Shown piece by piece: positions 41,961-51,663 of a stretch of DNA of 64,000 bases. Under the pieces are notes generated by a model. It was not told the origin of the DNA. It was given only the letters and a program-made list of their open reading frames with translations, and ran no database searches. The translations under genes and the position numbers were made by a program. Numbering within the stretch: the first letter of the stretch is position 1; each line of letters starts with the position of its first letter. Origin of the DNA: Burkholderia catarinensis (lineage in GTDB: Bacteria; Pseudomonadota; Gammaproteobacteria; Burkholderiales; Burkholderiaceae); the NCBI RefSeq assembly GCF_001883705.2, contig NZ_MDEQ02000011.1, positions 62,001 to 126,000 on the forward strand. The letters are read 5' to 3'.

Positions 41961-42143
41961 CTGCCTTTTTAAGGGAACCGCCGAGAGTATACGTTGTCGT
42001 CGATCATAACCGGCCAGCGTCGCACGGTAGAAAATCGCCCGGCCGGCCTGTGGATGGTTTGCAACAACCGCCGCGCGGGCCTTCCGGCGCGGCTTCCCGC
42101 CCCGCTCTCACACACGGCGTCGCGCGGCGCTACAATCGCACGA

Positions 42144-43529
42144 ATGAATGCGCCCCTCGATACCGCCATCGCCGTCGACGTCTACCGCCAGCGCCGTGAA
42201 CGCGTGCTTGCCGCACTGCGTGCCGCGGGCGGCGGCGTCGCCATCGTCCCCACCGCGCCGGAACTGCTGCGCAACCGCGATACGGCCTACCCGTACCGGC
42301 ACGACAGCTACTTCCATTACCTGACGGGCTTCACCGAGCCGGATGCCGTGCTCGTGCTGAACGCGGCCGCGCCGCACGGCGCGCCGGAGTCGATCCTGTT
42401 CTGCCGCGGCAAGAATGCCGACCGCGAGATCTGGGAAGGCTTCCACTACGGGCCCGAAGCCGCGCGCGACGCGTTCGGTTTCGACGCGGCGTTCGCGGTC
42501 GACGTGATCGACACCGAGATGCCGCGCCTGCTCGCCGACGCGGGTACCGTCCACTACCGGTTCGGCGCATCGGCCGACTTCGACCGCCAGCTCGCGGGCT
42601 GGCTCGACGCGGTGCGCGCGCTGGCGCGCACGGGCGTCGCCGCGCCGGACGCGCTGCTCGACCTCACGCCGCTCCTCGATGACATGCGGCTCGTGAAGGA
42701 CGAGCACGAACTCGCGATCATGATGCGCGCCGCGCACATCTCCGCGCTCGCGCACCGCCGCGCGATGCAGGTGTGCCGCCCCGGCATCCGCGAATACGAG
42801 CTCGAGGCCGAGCTGCTGTATCTGTTCCGCAAGCACGGCGCGCAGGCGCCCGCGTACGGTTCGATCGTCGCGGCCGGCGCGAACGCGTGCGTGCTGCACT
42901 ACCCGGCCGGCAACGCGGCCGCGCAGGACGGCGACCTGATCCTGATCGACGCCGCGTGCGAACTCGACGGCTACGCGTCGGACATCACGCGCACGTTCCC
43001 GGCCAACGGGCGCTTCTCACCCGCGCAGCGCACGCTGTACGACATCGTGCTCGCCGCGCAGCAGGCCGCGATCGACGCGACGCGCGCGGGCGTGCCGTTC
43101 GAGGCGCCGCACGATGCGGCCGTGCGCGTGCTCGCGCAGGGGCTGCTCGATACCGGCATCATCCCGAAGACGCGCTTCTCGAACGTCGACGACGTGATCG
43201 CCGAGCGCGCGTACACGCGCTTCTACATGCATCGCACCGGCCACTGGATCGGGATGGACGTGCACGACTGCGGCGACTACCGCGAGCGGCTCGCCGAGCG
43301 CGACGACAACGGCGCGCTGCCGTGGCGCACGCTGAAGCCCGGCATGACGCTGACGGTCGAACCCGGCCTGTATGTGCGCGCGGCCGACGACGTACCGCCC
43401 GAGTACTGGAACATCGGCATCCGCATCGAGGACGACGCGATCGTGCGCGAGCAGGGCTGCGAGCTGATCACGCGCGGCGTGCCCGTCGCGGCCGACGAGA
43501 TCGAGGCGCTGATGCGCGCGGGCGCATGA
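42144..43529 (+). CDS. pepP: Xaa-Pro aminopeptidase
   Basis: Removes N-terminal residues from peptides with proline second. The 461-residue protein has an N-terminal aminopeptidase-P domain and a C-terminal pita-bread domain. Metal ligands are visible: Asp269 and Asp280 (LILIDAACELDGYASDITR), His in HRTGHWIGMDVHD, Glu in LTVEPGLYV and Glu in IRIEDDAIV. A TACAAT box ends 7 bp before ATG 42144 with no Shine-Dalgarno, suggesting a leaderless mRNA. The ubiH-like gene follows 37 bp downstream; pepP-ubiH linkage is widespread. Confidence 0.95.
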   Translation: MNAPLDTAIAVDVYRQRRERVLAALRAAGGGVAIVPTAPELLRNRDTAYPYRHDSYFHYLTGFTEPDAVLVLNAAAPHGAPESILFCRGKNADREIWEGFHYGPEAARDAFGFDAAFAVDVIDTEMPRLLADAGTVHYRFGASADFDRQLAGWLDAVRALARTGVAAPDALLDLTPLLDDMRLVKDEHELAIMMRAAHISALAHRRAMQVCRPGIREYELEAELLYLFRKHGAQAPAYGSIVAAGANACVLHYPAGNAAAQDGDLILIDAACELDGYASDITRTFPANGRFSPAQRTLYDIVLAAQQAAIDATRAGVPFEAPHDAAVRVLAQGLLDTGIIPKTRFSNVDDVIAERAYTRFYMHRTGHWIGMDVHDCGDYRERLAERDDNGALPWRTLKPGMTLTVEPGLYVRAADDVPPEYWNIGIRIEDDAIVREQGCELITRGVPVAADEIEALMRAGA

Positions 43530-43566
43530 CCGGCTACCGACCGTTACCTCCGTTTCACGAATCAAG

Positions 43567-44754
43567 ATGACGACCGCTTCCTCCCCGGCCACGCCGGACT
43601 ACGACCTCGCCATCGTCGGCGCGGGCCCCGTGGGGCTCGCACTCGCCGGCTGGCTCGCGCGCCGCAGCGCCACGCAGCACGCATCGATCGCGCTGGTCGA
43701 TGCACGCGAACCGGCCGCGAGCGCGAACGATCCGCGCGCGATCGCCGTCTCGCACGGCAGCCGCGTGCTGCTCGACACGCTCGCGTGGCCCGCCGACGCG
43801 ACGCCGATCGAACATATCCACGTCTCGCAGCGCGGCCATTTCGGCCGCACGCTGATCGACCGCGACGAGCACGACCTCGCCGCGCTCGGCTATGTCGTGC
43901 GCTACGGCTCGCTCGTGCAGGCGCTCGCGGGCGCCGTGCGCGGCACGCGCGTCGACTGGCTCACGTCGACCACCGCGCGCGCGCCGCAGCAGGACGCCGA
44001 CGGCGTCACGCTGACGCTCGACGGCCCGCAGGGCGAGCGCACGCTGCGCGCGCGCATCGTCATCAATGCCGAAGGCGGGCTGTTCCACGAACAGCAGGCC
44101 GACACCGGCAAGCATCGCCGCGACTACGGGCAGACCGCGCTCGTCGGCACGGTCACGGTATCGGCGCCGCGCCCGAACGTCGCATGGGAACGCTTCACGC
44201 ACGAAGGCCCGCTCGCGCTGCTGCCGCTCGGCGGGCCGCGCCAGGCCGACTACTCGCTCGTCTGGTGCTGCACCCCCGACGAAGCGGCGCGCCGCGCCGC
44301 GCTGCCCGACGACGCGTTCCTGCGCGAGCTCGCCCACGCGTTCGGCGAGCGCATGGGCGACTTCGTCGCGATCGCGGGCCGCGCATCGTTCCCGCTCGGC
44401 CTGAACGCCGCACAAACGCTCGTCAGCGGCCGCGTCGCGATCGTCGGCAATGCCGCGCAAACCCTGCATCCCGTCGCGGGCCAGGGGCTCAACCTCGGGC
44501 TGCGCGATGCGCATACGCTCGTCGACACGCTGTCCGCGCAAGGCTTCGAAGCGATCGCGCTCGCCACCTTCAACGCGCGCCGCGCGCTCGACCGACGCTT
44601 CACGATCGGCGCGACCGACACGCTGGCGCGCCTGTTTACGATCGACGCGGGCCCGCTTCCGCTGCTGCGCGGCGCCGCGCTCGCCGCGCTCGAATTCGTG
44701 CCGCCGCTCAAGAAAGTGATCGCGCGCCAGATGATGTTCGGCCAGCGCAACTGA
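43567..44754 (+). CDS. ubiH: FAD-dependent ubiquinone biosynthesis hydroxylase, UbiH/UbiF family
   Basis: Aromatic-ring monooxygenase of the ubiquinone pathway. The 395-residue protein has the N-terminal FAD motif YDLAIVGAGPVGLALAGWLA, NDPRAIAVSHGSR near residue 55, and the second FAD motif VAIVGNAAQTLHPVAGQGLNLGLRDA near residue 295. Linkage after pepP favours UbiH, but family members hydroxylate different ring positions and I cannot separate UbiH from UbiF or UbiI by eye. Confidence 0.85.
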   Translation: MTTASSPATPDYDLAIVGAGPVGLALAGWLARRSATQHASIALVDAREPAASANDPRAIAVSHGSRVLLDTLAWPADATPIEHIHVSQRGHFGRTLIDRDEHDLAALGYVVRYGSLVQALAGAVRGTRVDWLTSTTARAPQQDADGVTLTLDGPQGERTLRARIVINAEGGLFHEQQADTGKHRRDYGQTALVGTVTVSAPRPNVAWERFTHEGPLALLPLGGPRQADYSLVWCCTPDEAARRAALPDDAFLRELAHAFGERMGDFVAIAGRASFPLGLNAAQTLVSGRVAIVGNAAQTLHPVAGQGLNLGLRDAHTLVDTLSAQGFEAIALATFNARRALDRRFTIGATDTLARLFTIDAGPLPLLRGAALAALEFVPPLKKVIARQMMFGQRN

Positions 44755-44893
44755 CGCGCGGGCGCACCGCGCGGTGCGCGCGCGCCGGACCCGGCAAACC
44801 GGGTCAAATCGGCGAGGCATGGGAATACGGTAAAATGCGCGTTTCCGCCTGCCCTTTCCCTGCCCGCGCCCGGCCGCGGGTGGTGCCATTGCG

Positions 44894-45961
44894 ATGCCCG
44901 TTATCGGCCCTCACGTATTGCGTAACAACCTGTTCGTCGCCCCGATGGCCGGGGTGACGGATCGTCCGTTCCGCCAGCTCTGCAAACGGCTGGGGGCCGG
45001 TTACGCCGTGTCCGAGATGGTCGCGTCCAACGCGCAGCTGTGGAAAAGCGCGAAGACGATGCGGCGCGCGAACCACGAAGGCGAGGTGGAGCCGATCGCG
45101 GTCCAGATCGCGGGCGCCGATCCGGCGATGATGGCCGAAGCGGCCCGCTACAACGTCGACAACGGCGCGCAGATCATCGACATCAACATGGGCTGCCCGG
45201 CGAAGAAGGTCTGCAACGTCGCGGCCGGCTCCGCGCTGCTGCAGAACGAGCCGCTCGTGCAGCGCATCGTCGAGGCCGTCGTCGCGGCGGTCGGCACGGG
45301 GCCCGATGCGGTACCCGTCACGCTGAAGATCCGCACCGGCTGGGACCGCGAGCACAAGAACGCGATCGCGGTCGCGCGCCTGGCCGAAGCCGCCGGCATC
45401 TCGATGCTCACCGTGCACGGCCGCACGCGCGCCGACCTGTACCGCGGCGACGCCGAATACGACACCATCGCGGCCGTGAAGGCGGCCGTGCGGATTCCGG
45501 TCGTCGCGAACGGCGACATCACGTCGCCCGCGAAGGCCAAGGCCGTGCTCGATGCAACGGGCGCCGACGCACTGATGATCGGTCGCGCCGCGCAAGGCCG
45601 GCCGTGGCTGTTCCGTGAAATCGATCATTTCCTGCAAACTGGCGAGCTGCTGCCCCCGCCGCGGATCGACGAGATCCAGCACGTGATGAACGAACACCTG
45701 GAAGACCACTACGATTTCTATGGTGAATTCACGGGAGTCCGTACTGCGCGCAAGCACATCGGCTGGTACACTCGCGGCCTTTCCGGTGCCAACGGGTTCC
45801 GGCACCGAATGAACACGCTCGATTCCTCCCGCGAGCAACTCGCCGCCGTCAATGCATTCTTCGAGGCGCAAAAGGCGCTGTCGGACCATCTCGTCTACGT
45901 CGATGACGAAGAGGAAAACGGCCAGCGCGAGTCGGACGACCATAACCAGTTAGCAGCATGA
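44894..45961 (+). CDS. dusB: tRNA-dihydrouridine synthase B
   Basis: FMN enzyme reducing a uridine of the tRNA D-loop. The 355-residue protein has APMAGVTDRPFRQLCKRLGA, the catalytic Cys in NMGCPAKKVCNVAAGSAL, and HGRTRADLYRG and GADALMIGRAAQGRPW. The tail is acidic. A TAAAAT box at 44831-44836 may be the promoter. The stop overlaps the fis start (ATGA), the classic dusB-fis operon. Confidence 0.96.
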   Translation: MPVIGPHVLRNNLFVAPMAGVTDRPFRQLCKRLGAGYAVSEMVASNAQLWKSAKTMRRANHEGEVEPIAVQIAGADPAMMAEAARYNVDNGAQIIDINMGCPAKKVCNVAAGSALLQNEPLVQRIVEAVVAAVGTGPDAVPVTLKIRTGWDREHKNAIAVARLAEAAGISMLTVHGRTRADLYRGDAEYDTIAAVKAAVRIPVVANGDITSPAKAKAVLDATGADALMIGRAAQGRPWLFREIDHFLQTGELLPPPRIDEIQHVMNEHLEDHYDFYGEFTGVRTARKHIGWYTRGLSGANGFRHRMNTLDSSREQLAAVNAFFEAQKALSDHLVYVDDEEENGQRESDDHNQLAA

Positions 45962-46191
45962 GCAAGCACAACATCGAACAATGTGTCCGCGAGAGCCTGG
46001 ACGTGTATTTCCGGGATCTAGACGGCTCCAATCCGCACGACGTCTATGAAATGGTGATGTCCTGCGTCGAAAAGCCGATGCTCGAGGTCGTGCTCGTACA
46101 GGCAGGCGGCAACCAGTCGCTCGCCGCGGAGTACCTCGGCATCAATCGCAATACGCTGCGCAAAAAGCTGCAGCAGCACGGCCTGCTGTAG
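45958..46191 (+). CDS. fis: Nucleoid-associated DNA-binding protein Fis
   Basis: A 77-residue Fis-type protein, somewhat shorter than E. coli Fis (98). The C-terminal helix-turn-helix is [26 protein letters not shown]. Fis bends DNA and controls rRNA promoters and recombination. Translation is coupled to dusB through the ATGA overlap. Confidence 0.95.
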   Translation: MSKHNIEQCVRESLDVYFRDLDGSNPHDVYEMVMSCVEKPMLEVVLVQAGGNQSLAAEYLGINRNTLRKKLQQHGLL

Positions 46192-46235
46192 CCGGCCGTC
46201 CCGTCCCCGTTTCCCTGGCTATTGGTGGTTCCATC

Positions 46236-47801
46236 ATGATCAAGCAAGCGCTCATTTCCGTTTCCGACAAGACCGGCATCGTCGACTTCGCGAAGTCGCT
46301 GTCCGACCTCGGCGTCAAGCTGCTGTCGACGGGCGGCACCGCGAAACTGCTCGCCGACGCGGGCCTGCCCGTTACCGAAGTGGCCGACTACACGGGCTTT
46401 CCGGAGATGCTCGATGGGCGCGTGAAGACGCTCCACCCGAAGGTGCACGGCGGCATCCTCGCCCGCCGCGACCTGCCCGAGCACATGCAGGCACTCGAAC
46501 AGCACGGCATCCCGACGATCGACCTGCTCGTCGTGAACCTGTATCCGTTCGTCGCGACGATCGCGAAGGACGACTGCACGCTCGCCGACGCGATCGAGAA
46601 CATCGACATCGGCGGCCCGACGATGCTGCGCTCGGCCGCGAAGAATCACCGCGACGTGACGGTCGTCGTCGATCCGGCCGACTACGCGGTCGTGCTCGAC
46701 GAGATGAAGGCGAACGGCAATGCGGTCGGCTACGCGACCAACTTCCGCCTCGCGACGAAGGTGTTCGCGCACACCGCGCAATACGACGGCGCGATCACGA
46801 ACTACCTGACGAGCCTGACCGACGAGCTGAAGCACGCATCGCGCAGCGCGTACCCGGCAACGCTGAACATCGCGTTCGACAAGGTGCAGGACCTGCGCTA
46901 CGGCGAGAACCCGCACCAGAGCGCGGCGTTCTACCGCGACCTCGCGACGCCGGCCGGCGCGCTGGCGAACTACCGCCAGCTGCAGGGCAAGGAACTGTCG
47001 TACAACAACATCGCGGATTCGGACGCGGCGTGGGAATGCGTGAAGACGTTCGACGCGCCGGCCTGCGTGATCATCAAGCATGCGAACCCGTGCGGCGTCG
47101 CGGTCGGCAACGACTCGGCCGACGCTTACGCGAAGGCGTTCCAGACCGACCCGACGTCGGCGTTCGGCGGCATCATCGCGTTCAACCGCGAAGTCGACGA
47201 AGCAGCCGCGCAAGCCGTCGCGAAGCAGTTCGTCGAAGTGCTGATCGCGCCGTCGTTCTCCGACGCCGCGAAGCAGGTGTTCACCGCGAAGCAGAACGTG
47301 CGCCTGCTCGAGATCGCGCTGGGCGACGGCCATAACGCATTCGACCTGAAGCGCGTGGGCGGCGGCCTGCTCGTGCAGTCGCTCGATTCGAAGAACGTGC
47401 AGCCGCACGAACTGCGCGTCGTCACGAAGCGCCACCCGACGCCGAAGGAAATGGACGACCTGCTGTTCGCCTGGCGCGTCGCGAAATACGTGAAGTCGAA
47501 CGCGATCGTGTTCTGCGGCAACGGCATGACGCTCGGCGTCGGCGCGGGCCAGATGAGCCGCGTCGATTCCGCGCGCATCGCCAGCATCAAGGCGCAGAAC
47601 GCGGGCCTGACGCTGGCCGGCTCGGCCGTCGCGTCGGATGCGTTCTTCCCGTTCCGCGACGGCCTCGACGTCGTCGTGGCGGCCGGCGCGACCTGCGTGA
47701 TCCAGCCGGGCGGCTCCATGCGCGACGACGAAGTGATCGCGGCCGCCGACGAGCACAACATCGCAATGATCCTGACGGGCGTGCGCCATTTCCGTCACTG
47801 A
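46236..47801 (+). CDS. purH: Bifunctional AICAR transformylase/IMP cyclohydrolase
   Basis: Performs the last two steps of IMP synthesis. The 521-residue protein has an N-terminal MGS-like IMP cyclohydrolase domain (residues 1-190, [29 protein letters not shown]). The AICAR transformylase domain follows, with [29 protein letters not shown] and [10 protein letters not shown]. It is 44 bp after fis and ends at a strong terminator. Confidence 0.97.
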   Translation: MIKQALISVSDKTGIVDFAKSLSDLGVKLLSTGGTAKLLADAGLPVTEVADYTGFPEMLDGRVKTLHPKVHGGILARRDLPEHMQALEQHGIPTIDLLVVNLYPFVATIAKDDCTLADAIENIDIGGPTMLRSAAKNHRDVTVVVDPADYAVVLDEMKANGNAVGYATNFRLATKVFAHTAQYDGAITNYLTSLTDELKHASRSAYPATLNIAFDKVQDLRYGENPHQSAAFYRDLATPAGALANYRQLQGKELSYNNIADSDAAWECVKTFDAPACVIIKHANPCGVAVGNDSADAYAKAFQTDPTSAFGGIIAFNREVDEAAAQAVAKQFVEVLIAPSFSDAAKQVFTAKQNVRLLEIALGDGHNAFDLKRVGGGLLVQSLDSKNVQPHELRVVTKRHPTPKEMDDLLFAWRVAKYVKSNAIVFCGNGMTLGVGAGQMSRVDSARIASIKAQNAGLTLAGSAVASDAFFPFRDGLDVVVAAGATCVIQPGGSMRDDEVIAAADEHNIAMILTGVRHFRH

Positions 47802-47843
47802 TCGGTTGCGGCCCGCGCTGCCCGCGCGGCCGCAGCACGAAAG

Positions 47844-47874
47844 CCCGGCGGCGTTACACCCGCCGGGTTTTTTA
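47844..47874 (+). terminator. Rho-independent terminator of purH
   Basis: CCCGGCGG (47844-47851) pairs with CCGCCGGG (47860-47867), followed by TTTTTT. Confidence 0.92.
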
Positions 47875-47961
47875 TTGCGCGGCGCCCTCGCGCTCGACCG
47901 TGCGGCCGGCTCGCCGCACCATTCGTTGTAGTATCGCTGCATCACGCATTTCTCCTCACTC

Positions 47962-48504
47962 ATGCGAATTCTCGGCATCGACCCCGGCCTGCGCGTCACC
48001 GGCTTCGGCGTCATCGACGTCAGCGGCCACCGGCTCGCCTATGTCACGAGCGGCGTGATCCGCACGCCGACGGCCGACCTGGCTACCCGGCTCGGCACGA
48101 TCTTCCAGGGCGTCGCGACCATCGTGCGCGAACATGCGCCCGACCAGGCCGCGATCGAAAAGGTGTTCGTCAACGTGAACCCGCAGTCGACGCTGCTGCT
48201 CGGCCAGGCGCGCGGCGCCGCGATCTGCGGCCTCGTCACGGGCGGCCTGCCGGTCGCCGAATACACGGCGCTGCAGCTCAAGCAGGCCGTCGTCGGCTAC
48301 GGCCGCGCGACCAAGACGCAGATGCAGGAAATGGTCACGCGGCTGCTCAACCTCTCCGGGCAACCGGGCTCCGACGCGGCCGACGCGCTCGGCATGGCGA
48401 TCTGCCACGCGCACGGCGGCAATACGCTCAGCACGCTCGGCGGCCTCGCGCCGGCGCTCGCGAAGAAAGGGCTGCGCGTGCGACGCGGGCGGCTGGTCGG
48501 CTGA
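47962..48504 (+). CDS. ruvC: Holliday junction resolvase RuvC
   Basis: Dimeric endonuclease that cuts Holliday junctions with RuvAB. The 180-residue protein has all four catalytic acids: Asp7 ([12 protein letters not shown]), Glu66 (AIEKVFVN), Asp138 and Asp141 ([16 protein letters not shown]). A TAGTAT -10-like box lies about 30 bp before the ATG. First gene of ruvCAB. Confidence 0.97.
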   Translation: MRILGIDPGLRVTGFGVIDVSGHRLAYVTSGVIRTPTADLATRLGTIFQGVATIVREHAPDQAAIEKVFVNVNPQSTLLLGQARGAAICGLVTGGLPVAEYTALQLKQAVVGYGRATKTQMQEMVTRLLNLSGQPGSDAADALGMAICHAHGGNTLSTLGGLAPALAKKGLRVRRGRLVG

Positions 48505-48659
48505 ACCGGCGCGTGCCGTCGCCCGGCACACCGGATCGCCCGTTTCGACCGCGCGCGGCGCACACACGGCAAGCGTCGCTTCGGCCTGACGGCCGATGCC
48601 ATCGGCATTGCGCCGCGCGTGCGCTACACTCGCGCTTTCCACCTCGCATCCCGCCATCC

Positions 48660-49241
48660 ATGATCGGTCGCATCGCCGGCATCCTGCTCGAAAAGAACCC
48701 GCCTCACCTGCTCGTCGACTGCAACGGCGTCGGCTACGAAATCGACGTGCCGATGAGCACCTTCTACAACCTGCCGCAAGCAGGCGAGCACGTCGTGCTG
48801 CTCACGCAGCAGATCGTTCGCGAGGACGCGCACCTGCTGTACGGCTTCCTGACGCCGCAGGAGCGCACGACCTTCCGCGAACTGCTGAAGATCAGCGGCA
48901 TCGGCGCGCGCATGGCGCTCGCCGTGCTGTCCGGCCTGAGCGTGCAGGAGCTCGCGCAGGCCGTGACGATGCAGGACGCCGCGCGCCTCACGCGCCTGCC
49001 CGGCATCGGCAAGAAGACGGCCGAGCGCCTGCTGCTCGAGCTGAAGGGCAAGCTCGGCGCCGACCTCGGCGCGCTCGCCGGCGCCGCGTCGCCGTCCGAC
49101 CATGCAACCGACATCCTCAACGCGCTGCTCGCGCTCGGCTACTCCGAAAAGGAAGGCCTCGCCGCGATCAAGAACGTGCCGGCCGGCACCGGCGTGTCCG
49201 AAGGCATCAAGCTCGCGCTGAAGGCGCTGTCGAAGGCGTAA
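48660..49241 (+). CDS. ruvA: Holliday junction branch migration protein RuvA
   Basis: Tetrameric junction-binding protein that loads RuvB. The 193-residue protein has an N-terminal OB domain ([20 protein letters not shown]), tandem helix-hairpin-helix segments ([18 protein letters not shown] and [19 protein letters not shown]) and the C-terminal RuvB-binding domain ([15 protein letters not shown]). ATG 48660 gives the standard start. Confidence 0.97.
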   Translation: MIGRIAGILLEKNPPHLLVDCNGVGYEIDVPMSTFYNLPQAGEHVVLLTQQIVREDAHLLYGFLTPQERTTFRELLKISGIGARMALAVLSGLSVQELAQAVTMQDAARLTRLPGIGKKTAERLLLELKGKLGADLGALAGAASPSDHATDILNALLALGYSEKEGLAAIKNVPAGTGVSEGIKLALKALSKA

Positions 49242-49341
49242 CGCGCGGCCAAACCGGCCGTTGAAGCCAGTGTCGCGCGGCCGCGCGGCGCCGCAATACG
49301 GCCGGCAACACTCGTTCCCCTGTCTGGAAAATTCATTCGTG

Positions 49342-49410
49342 GCGCCGGCCGCCGGAAGGGCCAACCGCTGCGTCATGCTCGTTGCGCCCGGCCCTTCCGG
49401 TGGCCGGCGC
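49342..49410. repeat. Long hairpin between ruvA and ruvB
   Basis: A 21-nt left arm (49342-49362, beginning GCGCCGGCC) pairs with a 21-nt right arm (49390-49410, ending GGCCGGCGC) with only one G-U-type mismatch and a 27-nt loop. It has no T-tract, so it is not a standard terminator. It sits 60 bp upstream of the ruvB start. Confidence 0.7.
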
Positions 49411-49471
49411 AAGCCCGTGATCAGCGGGAGCACGCCCCAGGCCGGACCGCGGCGCGCGGTACAATGGCCGC

Positions 49472-50542
49472 ATGATTGAAACCGACAAACTCGCCACCGA
49501 GCAGCGGATCATCGCCGCCACGCCCGCCTCGTCGCACGAGGAGGTGTTCGAACGTGCACTGCGGCCGCGCCAGCTGGACGACTACGTCGGCCAGGAAAAG
49601 GTGCGCGGCCAGCTCGAGATCTTCATCGAGGCCGCCAAGCGCCGCTCCGAGCCGCTCGACCACGTGCTGCTGTTCGGGCCGCCGGGTCTCGGCAAGACGA
49701 CGCTCGCGCACATCATTGCGCGCGAGATGGGCGTGAACCTGCGCCAGACGTCGGGCCCCGTGCTCGAGCGCGCGGGCGATCTCGCCGCGCTGCTGACGAA
49801 CCTCGAGGCGAACGACGTGCTGTTCATCGACGAGATCCACCGGCTGTCGCCGGTCGTCGAGGAAATCCTGTATCCGGCACTCGAGGATTACCAGATCGAC
49901 ATCATGATCGGCGAAGGGCCGGCCGCGCGCAGCGTGAAGCTCGACCTGCAGCCGTTCACGCTGGTCGGCGCGACCACCCGCGCCGGGATGCTGACCAACC
50001 CGCTGCGCGATCGTTTCGGGATCGTCGCACGCCTCGAGTTCTACGACGCCGAACAACTGTCGCGCATCGTGCGGCGCTCGGCGTCGCTGCTGAACGCGCA
50101 GATCGATCCGAACGGCGCGCTGGAAATCGCGAAGCGCTCGCGCGGCACGCCGCGGATCGCGAACCGGCTGCTGCGCCGCGTGCGCGACTTCGCGGAAGTG
50201 AAGGCCGACGGCCAGATCACCTCGGCCGTTGCCGATGCCGCGCTCGCGATGCTCGACGTCGATCCGGTCGGCTTCGACCTGATGGACCGCAAGCTGCTCG
50301 AAGCGATCCTGTACAAGTTCGACGGCGGCCCGGTCGGCATCGACAACCTCGCAGCGGCGATCGGCGAGGAGCGCGACACGATCGAGGACGTGCTCGAGCC
50401 GTACCTGATCCAGCAGGGCTTCCTGCAGCGCACCCCGCGCGGGCGTATCGCGACGCTGCTCACGTATCGCCACTTCGGGCTCTCCGCGCCCGACACCGGC
50501 CGCGCCGAACGCGGCGTGTGGGATACCCCCGACGGGAAGTAA
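49472..50542 (+). CDS. ruvB: Holliday junction branch migration helicase RuvB
   Basis: Hexameric AAA+ motor driving branch migration. The 356-residue protein has Walker [16 protein letters not shown], Walker [13 protein letters not shown], sensor 1 region [11 protein letters not shown] and the C-terminal winged helix ([21 protein letters not shown]). A TACAAT box (49460-49465) ends 6 bp before the ATG, with no Shine-Dalgarno, so the mRNA from this promoter would begin at or next to the A of ATG. Confidence 0.97.
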   Translation: MIETDKLATEQRIIAATPASSHEEVFERALRPRQLDDYVGQEKVRGQLEIFIEAAKRRSEPLDHVLLFGPPGLGKTTLAHIIAREMGVNLRQTSGPVLERAGDLAALLTNLEANDVLFIDEIHRLSPVVEEILYPALEDYQIDIMIGEGPAARSVKLDLQPFTLVGATTRAGMLTNPLRDRFGIVARLEFYDAEQLSRIVRRSASLLNAQIDPNGALEIAKRSRGTPRIANRLLRRVRDFAEVKADGQITSAVADAALAMLDVDPVGFDLMDRKLLEAILYKFDGGPVGIDNLAAAIGEERDTIEDVLEPYLIQQGFLQRTPRGRIATLLTYRHFGLSAPDTGRAERGVWDTPDGK

Positions 50543-50566
50543 CCCGTCGCCCGAGCCGCACCGGCC

Positions 50567-51520
50567 ATGACAACGCCACATAGCCGCCAACCCGCCGCAC
50601 CCGCACCGGGCCCGCGCTGGGCCGAGCCGATCCGCAAGCGGCTGGTGGCCGGCATCACGCACCTGACAGCGGGCGGCGGCGGCCCGTCGCTCGATCTCTC
50701 TTCGCCGCCTGGAGACCCGGGGCTGTTCGGCCCCGACGCCGTCTGCTGGCGCGTGCATGCCGACTTCACGTCGATGATGACGGGCGGCATCGCCGCGCTG
50801 CTGCTGCAGGCGCTTCATCCGCTCGCGCTCGCGGGCGTCTGGGATCACTCGTCGTTTCGCACCGACATCCTCGGCCGCTTGCGGCGCACCGCCACGTTCA
50901 TCACGGGTACGACGTTCGGCAGTCGCGCGGACGCACTCGCACTGATCGAGCGCGTGAAAGCGATCCACGCGCGCGTATCGGGCATCGCACCGGACGGCCG
51001 ACCGTACCGCGCCGACGATCCGGCGTTGCTGACCTGGGTGCATGTCGCGGAAGTGTCGAGCTTCCTCGCCGCGCATCTGTGCTACGTGAATCCGGCGCTG
51101 CCGGGCGAGCTGCAGGATCGCTATTACGCCGAAACGGCATTGATCGCCGAACTGCTCGGCGCCCACGAGGTTCCCCGTTCGCGCGCGGAAGTAACCGCGT
51201 ATCTCGCGCGCATGCAGCCCGAACTCGAGGCCGGGCCGCATACCTTCGAGGTGATGTCCATCCTGCTGAACGTGCCGGTCGCAAAGCCCGTGCTCCGGCC
51301 GGCCGCCTCGCTGATGATTCATGCCGGGATCGACCTGTTGCCGCCGTGGGCGCAGCACATGCTCGGCGTGTCGACGTTCGCGCCGCTGCGGCGTGCGGTG
51401 GTCCGGCCGAGCATACGGGCCGTCGCGCCCGTGCTGCGCTGGGCGCTCGTCAACGGCGCGTCAAGGCGTGCGCGCCGTCGCGCAACCGCGACACCACCGG
51501 ACGGCGCCCCGCCCGCCTGA
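50567..51520 (+). CDS. MpaB/DUF2236 family oxygenase-like protein
   Basis: A 317-residue protein of the MpaB/rubber-oxygenase (Lcp) catalytic-domain family. The conserved stretch around FTSMMTGGIAALLLQALHPLALAGVWDHS (residues 67-95) holds the family His, and LTWVHVAEVSSFLAAH (about 154-169) is the second conserved segment, both expected to shape a haem site. No signal peptide is evident. The Arg/Ala/Pro-rich tail is low complexity. The substrate is unknown. 24 bp after ruvB, so it may be read through from the ruv operon. Confidence 0.82.
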   Translation: MTTPHSRQPAAPAPGPRWAEPIRKRLVAGITHLTAGGGGPSLDLSSPPGDPGLFGPDAVCWRVHADFTSMMTGGIAALLLQALHPLALAGVWDHSSFRTDILGRLRRTATFITGTTFGSRADALALIERVKAIHARVSGIAPDGRPYRADDPALLTWVHVAEVSSFLAAHLCYVNPALPGELQDRYYAETALIAELLGAHEVPRSRAEVTAYLARMQPELEAGPHTFEVMSILLNVPVAKPVLRPAASLMIHAGIDLLPPWAQHMLGVSTFAPLRRAVVRPSIRAVAPVLRWALVNGASRRARRRATATPPDGAPPA

Positions 51521-51663
51521 CGATCCGGTTCTTCCGAACATTTCAATTTGCTGTCAAATTCTTGTGACAAGCTGACAGGCTTGCACCCGCGCACGGCCGC
51601 ACGTCCTGCACGTTCCGCCTGTCCGTGACCCGCGCGGCGTCCCGCCAACCCGACCGACACCCG

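Noticed and set aside
49261-49479. A 72-codon plus-strand frame between ruvA and ruvB
   Set aside because: It runs through the long hairpin and into ruvB out of frame, with no ribosome-binding site.
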